A DNA stretch of 64,000 nucleotides from the NCBI GenBank assembly GCA_945919075.1, contig CAMEIX010000003.1, positions 62,001-126,000 on the forward strand. Reading direction: 5' to 3'. Below the pieces are notes generated by a model. That model did no database searches. It was not told where the DNA came from and saw nothing but the letters and a program-made list of their open reading frames with translations. Positions within the stretch are counted from its first letter, which is position 1, and each line of letters opens with the position of its first letter. Shown in pieces: positions 40,428 through 49,574 of the stretch. Origin of the DNA: an uncultured Lachnospiraceae bacterium (GTDB lineage: Bacteria; Bacillota; Clostridia; Lachnospirales; Lachnospiraceae). A program made the position numbers and the translations under genes.

Positions 40428-43400
40428 ATGAAAACTAAAAAGCGATTTTTATCGTGGATTCTTGCGTTATGCATGATTTTTCAGACAATGCCGACAAGCA
40501 TTGCCCATGCAGCGCAATTAGCGGATGGAAGTCTCTCATTTAAGCTTAGCATTTCCGTTGAAGACGGAACACCGGTGCCTGATAATTTCAGCGTAGACTA
40601 CAGTGTTGTAAATGCTGACGGTGAGAATGTAAGCGGTCCCGGTTATGCCGGTTTTGTATCCGGCAGTGATGGAGAACAGACCATTTCATTAACCGGTTTG
40701 CAGGAAGACTACCAAATCAAAATTAATGTTACTAACGCCGGTCTCGGTATTCGTTTAGGCGGAGCCGATGTTACCGAAGAAGGCTGGACTACAGGAAAAA
40801 TAATTCCCATTTCCGACCTTCAGGACTCTTACAACTTTGAACTGTTCCAGAGAGCCGGTGGCGGTGGCGACAATGCTCCCATCAATATCCAGGTTCGTAA
40901 TTCCCAGAACGGCACCACCGAATATAAGATTTCCAGCGATGAAAACTGGGCAGGATTAAACCAGGACCAGAAATGGCCCATCAATAATGCCAAAGATGGG
41001 GATGTAGTATATATCCGCGCCATTCCCAATGATGGGCAGGAACTGGATACTACAGGCACCAGTTATTATATAGACGGTGATCAGGTTACACTGACCGATG
41101 AAGATTTCAGTGCCCTTAAATCCGAAACCGGCTTCAGTTTCACCTATGAAGAAGGACGCAACTATGAGTTTACCGTAGAATACCGTGGTAACGGTGGCGG
41201 TGGCGACAATGCTCCCATCAATATCCAGGTTCGTAATTCCCAGAACGGCACCACCGAATATAAGATTTCCAGCGATGAAAACTGGGCAGGATTAAACCAG
41301 GACCAGAAATGGCCCATCAATAATGCCAAAGATGGGGATGTAGTATATATCCGCGCCATTCCCAATGATGGGCAGGAACTGGATACTACAGGCACCAGTT
41401 ATTATATAGACGGTGATCAGGTTACACTGACCGATGAAGATTTCAGTGCCCTTAAATCCGAAACCGGCTTCAGTTTCACCTATGAAGAAGGACGCAACTA
41501 TGAGTTTACCGTAGAATACCGTGGTAACGGTGGCGGAAATCCTCCGGTAATTGATAACCCCTATGAGATTAGCGTCTCTGTAGATGAGCAGTCCCAGAGC
41601 TATCTGGAAGGACCTGTATTTATAGATAATATTCAGGTCAGCGGTGATGGTACCGTTACCGTAAACCAGGCGGATACCCATACCATTAAGTTTACCGTAA
41701 CCTTCCCTTATGAACTGGATTCCATCACCATAAATGAGAAAGAAGAAACCTTGATTGATTTCGGCGAAGGCTGGTATGGTGCAGAAGTTGCCGAGGCAGA
41801 AGCTTACCATATTTCCTTTACCATAAAGGGGGTATCGGGATATACCATTATCTGGGCCGATCCCGGTGCTAAACCTCAGGAAGGCACCTATGATGAAAGC
41901 GATATTTTAACACACGGCAAAGCAAGAGTCATTGCGGTTTATGATGAAAATGATGTTCTGGTGGAAGATGCTATTCCGGAAAATACCGATGGTGGTGTGG
42001 ACGAAGGCGGCTATGGCTGGCTTTTCGTACAGGCCGGATATAAGATAGTCTTTGAATTTGTACCCGAATACGGCTATCAGTTAACCAAGGTTATGGCTAA
42101 TGACATGGCCCTGGATGCACAGGAAGCCATAAACCAGTATACCTTTATTATGCCTGATAGAAATGTCCACTTTTTAGCAGAGTTTACCGCCACAAAAGAC
42201 GTGGTCGATGCCAATGCTGATGCGGTATCCTCCGGTGAAATTGAGCTTCCCGGTGGCGCACTCGACGCCGGCAGTGCGCAGCTTTCCGTAGAAAATGTAG
42301 AACTTTCCCCGGAAAAGATTGCCGAGTTCAATGCGCTGGCAGAGAAGGAAGGTGGCTATGAAGTTGCGACCTTCCTGGACATTAATTTACATCAGGTATT
42401 CTATAAAGGATCTGATAACAGTGAGGATGTATGGTCCAACCAGATTAATGAATTAGAGAAGGAAGCAACCATCACCCTGCAGCTAAAAGAAGGACAGGAC
42501 GGCAATCAGATTGTGATTGTCCATGACGTACATAATGATGGCAATTTTGAAATCATTCCCGTTGTTTTCGACCCCGAAACCAACACCATAACTTTCAAAA
42601 CAAGCAGCTTCTCCAACTATGCCATCGCTACAAAACCCATGTCCGAGGCCAATATCTTCATGGTAGATTATGATGCCATGGAAGAAAGTGAAAAACCGGG
42701 ACAGGTTCTGGTAAGTGTGGATGGCAAAGAAGTTACTGCAAAGCCATGGCAGATTTACGATTATGCGGATGGCTCCAAGCCCATTACCTTTACCTTGATT
42801 CCGCCCGCAGACCGTGCGGCTTTTACGCCTTATGTGGAACTGGAATTCCCGAATGAAAGCCTGATCTACGAAGCGGTAAAGGTAGAGAAGAAAAACAACG
42901 CCTTTACTTATACCGTAACTCCTGATAAATCGGCAAAAACCGAGAATCCTTATTTTGTCCTGCATGTATTCTGGTCCGAATTTGATGAATTTAGGCCGGA
43001 TTACGATGAGTTTGTCATTCATACAAATGTGATAAATGACAGCGAAACAGAGGGACTTGGCGGCACCGTAGAATATGATAAGACCCCGATTCGCACCAAG
43101 TCACTCGGAAATGAAACCAAACAAACATTTAGTATCAAAGATTTTGTCACTGTGACAATTGCTCCCACAGAAACCACCGTAGTCAGCTTTATTGCCATCG
43201 GAGAGGACGTCTTTGTTACTAATCCCGATCCGGAAAATAACAGAGAACATGCTCTTTCCCTGTTAAAGAAGGATGGCAAATATGTAGTAGACTGCTCCGG
43301 TGACAACAAACATGACTATACTTATCTGGAAGTCCGTTTTGAGGAGCATCCTCATGTGGGTATCCATGTTCCCGCCAAAGAGCCGACCTGTACCGAGGAT

Positions 43401-45404
43401 GGATGCATAGAGCATTACGTATGTGAAATCTGTGGACGCAAATTTGCAGATGCAGAATGCAAAAAAGAAATTCTTGAGTCCACTATCCTTGAAATGCTTC
43501 CCCATACCCCTTCCAAGGAATGGTTCTTTGATGAAACAAACCACTTCCACTGCTGTACGGTTTGCGAAACTCCCTTAAGGGATGGTGCAGCTAATCATAC
43601 TTACGACAGTGAAAATATCTGTACTGTATGTGGTTTCAAAAAGCCTGTTCCCGAACCGGCCATCCTTTGGTGCAAACCGATTGCGGATGCTACATACACA
43701 GGAAAGGCAATCACACCGGATCCGGAAGTGTACTGCGAAGATACCCGCCTGGTGAAGGGAAAAGACTATACCCTTGCCTACAAAAATAATACCAATGCAG
43801 GAACTGCTACCGTAACCATTAAGGGTATCGGCAACTATACCGGCTCTACCACCCAAAGCTTTACCATTAACCCTGCTGATATTAAAAAAATAGCATGGGC
43901 GGATGACCTCTTCCTTCCTTATAACAAAAAAGTGCAGACCCCTGCACCTGCAGTTAAGAAATATAGTGATGGTAAACCGTTAAAGAAGGGTACGGATTAT
44001 ATCCTGTCCTGGGATGGCGAAATCAAAGAGCCCGGAGAATACCTTGTTAAGGTTAAAGGTGCGAAAAACTACTGTGGCGAAACCAGTTTTTATGTCACCG
44101 TTACAGAAAAGAAATTAGTAAGCAAGCTGACGGTTTCCAAGATTCCTAACCAACCCTACACCGGAGAAGAGATTACTCCTTCCGTTACGGTGAAAGACGG
44201 AACAAAGGTACTGACAAAAGATGTAGATTACGGAGTAGTTTATGACAATAACGTAGAAGTAGGAAAGGCATATGCATACATTTATGCTCTGGATACAGGC
44301 GACTGTATGTATGAAGGCTATAAGGAGCTTACCTTCCAGATTACCGGTACTCCGATTTCCAAGGCAAAGGTTACCGGACTGGATACCCTTACCTACTCAG
44401 GCAAGCCATTAACCCTTTCCAATCTGACACTTATGGTTGGTGAGAAGAAACTTACAGAAAATACCGATTATACCATAACTTACAGTAACAATGTAAATGC
44501 AGGTACCGCTACCGTAATGATTACCGGTAAAGGTGGTTATACCGGTACTGTAAAGAAAACCTTTAAAATTAAGCCCTATGATGTAAAACTGGAAGGCTCC
44601 AAGGTCACCATTCACGTTAGTGATGCCGTTTATACTAAGGGTGGAGCAAAAGCAGATGTAGATATAAGAATGCAGGTAGATGCAACCACCTCTTATTCTC
44701 TTGTTGCAGGGAAGGATTATACGGTAGCTTACAAAAATAACACCAAGCTTGCTTCAGCAGATGCAGGCAAAACAGCTCCCACCGCAACCATTACCTTCAA
44801 GGGTAATTATACCGGAAAAGTTGTGGAATACTTCTCGGTTACCCCGGCAGATATAAGTATTCTTGACATGAAAGCGGATGATAAAGTATATTCCACGAAA
44901 AAGGCCGCATGGAAACAGACTTCCGTTAAAATTTATGATACGGATGGCAAGCTGTTAAAAGCCGGTACGGACTATGAAAAGACTCTTGTCTACAGTTGGG
45001 ACCAGGAAGGAAAAGACGTAATAATGGATACCGATATTCCGGAGATTGGAACCATCGTTTATGTTACCGCAACAGGTAAGGGCAACTATGCCGGAACCAA
45101 GCTGGTTGGAGAGTACCATATTGTCCGCGCTATGATTGGAACCGCAAAGATTACAATCGATAAACAGTACTACACTGGTTACGCACTGGAACCTAAACCC
45201 GCTACCATCACCATCGGCAAAGAAAAGACTCCTTTGATTGAAGGAATCGATTTTGAAATAGTTGGTTATAAGAACAACGTAAACAAGGGTAATGCCACCA
45301 TGGTAATCCGTGGAATTGGCGAATACGGCGGTACAAAGGAAGTAAAATTCTCCATCGTTTCCTCTCCCGTTGTATTTCAAGATGGCATAATAATCGTTTT
45401 TTAA
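40428..45404 (+). CDS. Large secreted surface protein with tandem repeats and Cys-rich region
   Basis: A 1658-residue exported protein. The ATG at 40428 follows AAAGGAGGAAAAGTA. Residues 1-30 are a signal peptide (MKTKKRFLSWILALCMIF...). Residues 143-254 and 255-366 are two identical 112-residue units, starting with a Gly-rich turn. About 977-1071 is a region with several CxxC pairs (YVCEICGRKFAD, CCTVCETP, ICTVCGFKKP) and conserved His, a zinc-ribbon-like element found in clostridial surface proteins. About 1085-1650 are YTGKAITP...GTATVTIKGIGNYTG repeats, the same kind as in the giant peptidase at 3.9-10.7 kb. No catalytic motif, LPxTG or SLH is seen. It is likely an adhesin or matrix protein, controlled by the divergent two-HTH regulator. 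Confidence 0.82.
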   Translation: MKTKKRFLSWILALCMIFQTMPTSIAHAAQLADGSLSFKLSISVEDGTPVPDNFSVDYSVVNADGENVSGPGYAGFVSGSDGEQTISLTGLQEDYQIKINVTNAGLGIRLGGADVTEEGWTTGKIIPISDLQDSYNFELFQRAGGGGDNAPINIQVRNSQNGTTEYKISSDENWAGLNQDQKWPINNAKDGDVVYIRAIPNDGQELDTTGTSYYIDGDQVTLTDEDFSALKSETGFSFTYEEGRNYEFTVEYRGNGGGGDNAPINIQVRNSQNGTTEYKISSDENWAGLNQDQKWPINNAKDGDVVYIRAIPNDGQELDTTGTSYYIDGDQVTLTDEDFSALKSETGFSFTYEEGRNYEFTVEYRGNGGGNPPVIDNPYEISVSVDEQSQSYLEGPVFIDNIQVSGDGTVTVNQADTHTIKFTVTFPYELDSITINEKEETLIDFGEGWYGAEVAEAEAYHISFTIKGVSGYTIIWADPGAKPQEGTYDESDILTHGKARVIAVYDENDVLVEDAIPENTDGGVDEGGYGWLFVQAGYKIVFEFVPEYGYQLTKVMANDMALDAQEAINQYTFIMPDRNVHFLAEFTATKDVVDANADAVSSGEIELPGGALDAGSAQLSVENVELSPEKIAEFNALAEKEGGYEVATFLDINLHQVFYKGSDNSEDVWSNQINELEKEATITLQLKEGQDGNQIVIVHDVHNDGNFEIIPVVFDPETNTITFKTSSFSNYAIATKPMSEANIFMVDYDAMEESEKPGQVLVSVDGKEVTAKPWQIYDYADGSKPITFTLIPPADRAAFTPYVELEFPNESLIYEAVKVEKKNNAFTYTVTPDKSAKTENPYFVLHVFWSEFDEFRPDYDEFVIHTNVINDSETEGLGGTVEYDKTPIRTKSLGNETKQTFSIKDFVTVTIAPTETTVVSFIAIGEDVFVTNPDPENNREHALSLLKKDGKYVVDCSGDNKHDYTYLEVRFEEHPHVGIHVPAKEPTCTEDGCIEHYVCEICGRKFADAECKKEILESTILEMLPHTPSKEWFFDETNHFHCCTVCETPLRDGAANHTYDSENICTVCGFKKPVPEPAILWCKPIADATYTGKAITPDPEVYCEDTRLVKGKDYTLAYKNNTNAGTATVTIKGIGNYTGSTTQSFTINPADIKKIAWADDLFLPYNKKVQTPAPAVKKYSDGKPLKKGTDYILSWDGEIKEPGEYLVKVKGAKNYCGETSFYVTVTEKKLVSKLTVSKIPNQPYTGEEITPSVTVKDGTKVLTKDVDYGVVYDNNVEVGKAYAYIYALDTGDCMYEGYKELTFQITGTPISKAKVTGLDTLTYSGKPLTLSNLTLMVGEKKLTENTDYTITYSNNVNAGTATVMITGKGGYTGTVKKTFKIKPYDVKLEGSKVTIHVSDAVYTKGGAKADVDIRMQVDATTSYSLVAGKDYTVAYKNNTKLASADAGKTAPTATITFKGNYTGKVVEYFSVTPADISILDMKADDKVYSTKKAAWKQTSVKIYDTDGKLLKAGTDYEKTLVYSWDQEGKDVIMDTDIPEIGTIVYVTATGKGNYAGTKLVGEYHIVRAMIGTAKITIDKQYYTGYALEPKPATITIGKEKTPLIEGIDFEIVGYKNNVNKGNATMVIRGIGEYGGTKEVKFSIVSSPVVFQDGIIIVF
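40856..41527 (+). repeat. Perfect 336-bp tandem duplication
   Basis: Copy 1 is 40856-41191 and copy 2 is 41192-41527. By eye I find no mismatch over 336 bp, and the first 9 bases of a third copy follow. It is in frame (112 codons) within the surface-protein gene. Synonymous sites are identical too, so the copying is recent or kept by recombination. Confidence 0.95.
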
Positions 45405-45412
45405 AAACAAGG

Positions 45413-45434
45413 AGCCCGGCCTTTCGGCCGGGCT
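45413..45434. terminator. Bidirectional terminator
   Basis: AGCCCGGCC-TTTC-GGCCGGGCT, 9 bp stem, between two convergent genes. The plus side is followed by TCTATTT and the minus side by CCTTGTTTTT, so it can end both the surface-protein and the diguanylate cyclase transcripts. Confidence 0.92.
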
Positions 45435-45442
45435 TCTATTTA

Positions 45443-47086
45443 TCAAATGATATCTTTCATTTCTTTCTTTTTTCGGTACATTTCCCGGTCTGCCTGCCGG
45501 AATACCTCCTCAAAACTTTCATCTGCCTCTTTCGTGGCCATGCCAAATGCCACCGACAATTCACAGAAAGGCGAAATATCCAGTTTTTCCCTGCTCATAT
45601 TGTCTGCAAAATACTGTAACAGGCTCTCTTTATTCCGGTAATCCTCCCCACGAAGAATAACTACAAATTCATCCCCGCCAATTCGAAAAACCGGGCTGTT
45701 TCTGAATACACGGCAGATATAGGAACAAGACAGTACAATCATGGCATCTCCCTGTTCATGACCATAGGTATCATTTAGTATCTTCAGGTTATTTACATCA
45801 AAGAGAGCCACTGCGTATTCGACATCTTTCTCCTTTGTCAGGTTCTCTGTATAATCTATGTAAGATGTTTTATTCTTTACGCCGGTCAGACCGTCCTTAT
45901 AGGCCAGGGCATTGATTTCTTCTACATAAACCTTAAGCCTGTCCGCCATAGCTGCAATACTGTTGGTAAGGGTACCGATTTCATCATTGGAATCACACTG
46001 CAATTTCACATCCAGATTCCCCTGAGCCATCTGTTTTGCCGCATCGTTTAACTCCCGAAGCGGCCTGATAATCTTCCTGGTCATATAAGTGGTGAATATC
46101 AGAAACACCACAAGAATACAGAGGGTCAGGAAAACAATCCCCGTAAGCAGGGAATTCCGTTCCGCATTAATTTCCGCGGTGGGGGAATAGAGGACATATT
46201 TCATACCATTTCGCACCGTCCGGAAAACCAGTTTATATTCCTTATCATCTACTGTATAGCTAACTAATTTTTCTCCGCTTGTAGGGGCTGCTGCTAAATT
46301 CTTATAAAGCTTGTCCGTAATGATGGCACTGCGAACCGCTACGGCATCATCATCTGCTTCCCGATAATAAATCGTTTTGGCAGACATATCAACCAGATTG
46401 GCCCTTCCGCTTTCATAAACGGCAGCCTCCTGCGCCAGATCTACAAACAAGGTAAAATCAATATCCATTCCAATGACGCCAACCAAAGCATCCTCGTAAA
46501 AAATCGGAATTACATAGGAAATCATCTCTACCCCTATGTTTTTATTATAATACGGGCTCATCCACACCGCATGTCCTGCCTCCACCGGCTGATAGAACCA
46601 TCCTACATGTTCCACATCATTTTTATCATATAGGCCTAAGTCTGTCAGCGGTTCAGTGGTAAAAGGGCCGTCGGCTTCTTTCTTTGTCCAGAAAAAACCG
46701 CTCATTGTGTCCGTAAATTCCGGATTAAAACGAAAGTATACGGCCATTGCTCCATCCGTATTATTAGAAATATCCAATGCCAGGTCCTGGATTCTACTCG
46801 TATATAAGTCACGCTGTGTCTGATCCAGCACTATGTCGAAAGATGTTAATTCTCCGACTGCATAATGATACATGGTGGTGACGGCCTGTTCCGTACGTTC
46901 CAACTGATTGTCCAGTCGGAGTGCCTGTTCCGTACATACAGCCTCCATCATAAGTTCTGTATCATTTAATACCACTCTTCCGGTATTCCAAAGTGAAAAA
47001 CCGCCTACAAAGACAGCAAGTGTCAGAAGCGCGGTCGTAATCAACAATATTATTTTGGTTTGTATGGACTTCATTTTCTTCTGCAT
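45443..47086 (-). CDS. Membrane diguanylate cyclase with Cache sensor
   Basis: A 547-residue protein. An N-terminal helix (KIILLITTALLTLAVFVGGF) and a second near 305-325 (LLTGIVFLTLCILVVFLIF) enclose a dCache-like external sensor. HAMP follows (IRPLRELNDAAKQMAQGNLD), then a GGDEF domain with an intact FRIGGDEFVVIL active site. It makes cyclic di-GMP from two GTP in response to an outside ligand. The position five residues before GGDEF does not hold RxxD, so the usual inhibitory site seems absent. The ATG at 47086 has a weak GGGG site; an ATG at 47074 is an alternative. Cyclic di-GMP could control the nearby surface proteins or motility, but this is inference. Confidence 0.92.
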   Translation of the reverse strand: MQKKMKSIQTKIILLITTALLTLAVFVGGFSLWNTGRVVLNDTELMMEAVCTEQALRLDNQLERTEQAVTTMYHYAVGELTSFDIVLDQTQRDLYTSRIQDLALDISNNTDGAMAVYFRFNPEFTDTMSGFFWTKKEADGPFTTEPLTDLGLYDKNDVEHVGWFYQPVEAGHAVWMSPYYNKNIGVEMISYVIPIFYEDALVGVIGMDIDFTLFVDLAQEAAVYESGRANLVDMSAKTIYYREADDDAVAVRSAIITDKLYKNLAAAPTSGEKLVSYTVDDKEYKLVFRTVRNGMKYVLYSPTAEINAERNSLLTGIVFLTLCILVVFLIFTTYMTRKIIRPLRELNDAAKQMAQGNLDVKLQCDSNDEIGTLTNSIAAMADRLKVYVEEINALAYKDGLTGVKNKTSYIDYTENLTKEKDVEYAVALFDVNNLKILNDTYGHEQGDAMIVLSCSYICRVFRNSPVFRIGGDEFVVILRGEDYRNKESLLQYFADNMSREKLDISPFCELSVAFGMATKEADESFEEVFRQADREMYRKKKEMKDII

Positions 47087-47192
47087 AATAACCCCATGAA
47101 TTTATGAGCAGTTAGAAACACTTATCTTTATATTATCACATTTTCATATGAAAGGGAACAATATAACTCCATTCTATGCAAAAGAATTGTTT

Positions 47193-47226
47193 AAAAAAGA
47201 AATAGCACCCAAGGTGGTGCTATTTC
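47193..47226 (-). terminator. Terminator of the DUF6273 gene (repeat copy A)
   Basis: On the minus strand GAAATAGCACC and GGTGCTATTTC form an 11-bp stem, followed by TTTTTTAA. A related hairpin with the same flanking AACATTCTGAGGA stands at 54127-54183. Confidence 0.9.
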
Positions 47227-47255
47227 GTATAACAACATTCTGAGGAGTAATCCGA

Positions 47256-48191
47256 TTAATCTTGTTCTGTCAATTTCATATTGTCAAGGTTATCATCCCC
47301 ATATATCGCAGTATCTATCCATAACGCAGGTCGAAGACCTAATTTTTGACCCTGAAATTCTCCTCTATTTGTAATTGGATACGAATCTGCCTTTACAAAT
47401 GCCGCTCTAATCTCAAATTGTCCCAAACTGTTTTTTCCAGTATAACCAGGTGATCTCAGCCACCAATATGCTACTGTCCCATTTATTCCAGGGTATGGAT
47501 CCGGATAAATCCCCCAATTGTAATATGTTTTACTCCCATCATACATATCGCAATTTTGTGCATAAGCATATGCAGTAGCGGTTGTAATAATGCTTAAATC
47601 ATTATTGGGGAAGTATTTGTTAGCCTCATCGATGCTTAGTAAAAATACATTATCATCTGTATCTTCACCTCCCTCAGATCCCCAATCAGGATTTGGTGAA
47701 GTCACATTGTGTGTCAATAGAATTGCGTTTTTTTCCTCTCTACTAAATGCTATATCATAAAATGATGAATTTAACCATTCACGAACAGGTGAATTGTCCC
47801 ACGTTCTATAATCAACACTATTTCCTATATTATAACTACCTGCATCCAAAATATATTTGCTAAGTAATAGCAATTTTGTACCTTCACTGTCCAAAACAAT
47901 CCACTCAATTTGTTCATCAGAAGTAAAATCCAAATTATCCTGTTCATAGGTACCAAAGAATACAATATCCCCCTTTGAAAATTTACTATGAGGTACCTCT
48001 ATAACTTCTTTTTCAGGCTCTTCTACCTTGATATCTGAAAAATCACTTTTCTTATTCTCTCTTTCATCCAATACCTGTGCTACAACATTGATGTTTTTGG
48101 ATATTTCAGGTTGTTCTGCTGTTTCATGTTTTCCGCATGCCACCAATGTAAGTACTCCGTAAATCAGTAATATCGCATATGATTTTTTCAT
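47256..48191 (-). CDS. DUF6273 lipoprotein
   Basis: A 311-residue lipoprotein. The signal peptide ends in the lipobox LVAC (Cys19). After a charged linker, the rest is a DUF6273 domain, known by patterns such as IVFFGTYEQ, WIVLDSEGTKLLLLSKY, NSPVREWLNSSFY, WWLRSPG and LRPALWID. Proteins of this group are abundant in gut Firmicutes, often beside kinases and repeats, and have no proven function. It stands alone, with its own terminator, at the left end of the AT-rich accessory region. It would be lipidated by Lgt; a divergent Lgt is encoded 6 kb away. Confidence 0.85.
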   Translation of the reverse strand: MKKSYAILLIYGVLTLVACGKHETAEQPEISKNINVVAQVLDERENKKSDFSDIKVEEPEKEVIEVPHSKFSKGDIVFFGTYEQDNLDFTSDEQIEWIVLDSEGTKLLLLSKYILDAGSYNIGNSVDYRTWDNSPVREWLNSSFYDIAFSREEKNAILLTHNVTSPNPDWGSEGGEDTDDNVFLLSIDEANKYFPNNDLSIITTATAYAYAQNCDMYDGSKTYYNWGIYPDPYPGINGTVAYWWLRSPGYTGKNSLGQFEIRAAFVKADSYPITNRGEFQGQKLGLRPALWIDTAIYGDDNLDNMKLTEQD

Positions 48192-48365
48192 CTATATATT
48201 TCCCCTGACAAACTTTATTCTCTTTGTTAGTTTTACTCCTATTTTTCTACAAACTAAGCCTTCATAGTAAATTTACGTTTAACATTTTTGTATAATATTT
48301 CGGAGTCTATTAATCTACGTCTTCATTCAATATTAATAACAATCTTACTATTTATCAGATTTCTC

Positions 48366-49118
48366 CTAACTTTCACTTTTTCTTTTATATATAAAGGACA
48401 TTACCATTCCGATCCCAAATGTGATAAATGCCATTACTATCATCAATCCCATTGTAGAAGCATCCGAAAGTCCCAAACAGATAAAAAATAAAGCAAGTGC
48501 TCCAAAAACAAATGGCATGCATTTTGCAGCGATTCCGCATGTTTTTTTCCAATCATCATCTTCTACAGATATTATCCTATCTATATCACTTTCAAACTCT
48601 TCGATCATTGCTTTCTTTTTTTGAATAAGTCGATCTTTATTTTTGGAATCTGTATATTTAACAGCAAAATCCATTAAAGTAGATAACCTCTGGACAAATT
48701 CATCCTTATTTGCAGCAAATACTCTCTTTTCTTTATGCCTTATAGCATAAAGGATTCCTTTTTGATAAAATTCCGCATATTTCTCCCAATATTTATATTC
48801 GTTTGCTCCAACCACTTCCGCTCTGGAATAATAATACTGCACTGCTTCAAACCCTCTTATGTTACCAACAACAACAGCATTCTTTCCACGCTCAAAATAA
48901 AGATGTTCCCAAGTCTCTGCTTCTGCAAGTTTTGCCTCAAAATCATTATTTACAACCTTAACCGGTTCCTTAACGGTGACCGCAATTGGAGTATCATCGC
49001 TCATCATTCTCTTTGCATCTTCAATAGAATATTTGCAGCCACAACTTTTACAAGTAAAAACTCCGTTTTCCTTTACAATATCCGTACCACCACACATCTC
49101 ACAAGTGAGTTGTTTCAT
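48366..49118 (-). CDS. TFIIB-type zinc-ribbon protein with two membrane helices
   Basis: A 250-residue protein. The N-terminus has a zinc ribbon (CEMCGGTDIV... CKSCGCKYS, four Cys). A helical middle part (about 55-185) follows, and the C-terminus has two membrane helices (MPFVFGALALFFICLGL and MGLMIVMAFITFGIGMVM). It is the last gene of the minus-strand unit with the SPFH/zinc-ribbon protein. The mix of a zinc ribbon with membrane helices, next to an SPFH protein, recalls ydjG of the Bacillus ydjFGHI cluster. The role is unknown; membrane stress is a guess by analogy. Confidence 0.65.
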   Translation of the reverse strand: MKQLTCEMCGGTDIVKENGVFTCKSCGCKYSIEDAKRMMSDDTPIAVTVKEPVKVVNNDFEAKLAEAETWEHLYFERGKNAVVVGNIRGFEAVQYYYSRAEVVGANEYKYWEKYAEFYQKGILYAIRHKEKRVFAANKDEFVQRLSTLMDFAVKYTDSKNKDRLIQKKKAMIEEFESDIDRIISVEDDDWKKTCGIAAKCMPFVFGALALFFICLGLSDASTMGLMIVMAFITFGIGMVMSFIYKRKSES

Positions 49119-49154
49119 CTTCTATTCCTCCTATCCATTTTCTTGAATATGTAT

Positions 49155-49574
49155 TTATAATTTTGTATGAACATCCTTTTGACACAAATCCACTTTTTTA
49201 ATATGTTCTCTGCTACAAATCAATGCGAAAATAATAATCCATATCGAGAACATAACAATAAGATTAATAAAAATTACTAATTTGCTACTTACATTCTCTC
49301 CAACAAATGCGATAAACAAACAAATTCCGAGTTGTAATAGCATATATACTATAGCAATCACAATCACAGGTGTTATATAAAAATACTCCTCTTTCTTATC
49401 TGTTTTACCTATTAATTTCAACCCAATACACCACATTGAAAGAAATGTAAACGTATCAAAAAGTAATGTAATCCATGTTGTATTAGAATGATTGTCTGAA
49501 ACAACAAATAATACAAAAACGGACAAGATAAATATCATAAAGAGACTAATACTCATGTAAGTCTTTTTTCTCAT
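49155..49574 (-). CDS. Small four-helix membrane protein
   Basis: A 139-residue protein with four hydrophobic helices (for example SLFMIFILSVFVLFVVS and LVIFINLIVMFSIWIIIFALIC) and short charged ends. No family is recognised. Its ATG overlaps the stop of the SPFH/zinc-ribbon gene by 4 bases, which means tight coupling to that protein, and the next gene follows after 36 bases. It may be the membrane partner of the SPFH protein. Confidence 0.65.
   Translation of the reverse strand: MRKKTYMSISLFMIFILSVFVLFVVSDNHSNTTWITLLFDTFTFLSMWCIGLKLIGKTDKKEEYFYITPVIVIAIVYMLLQLGICLFIAFVGENVSSKLVIFINLIVMFSIWIIIFALICSREHIKKVDLCQKDVHTKL

Noticed and set aside
40829..41395. Open frames on the reverse strand of the 336-bp duplication
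   Set aside because: They are identical shadow frames caused by the repeat, with no ribosome site.
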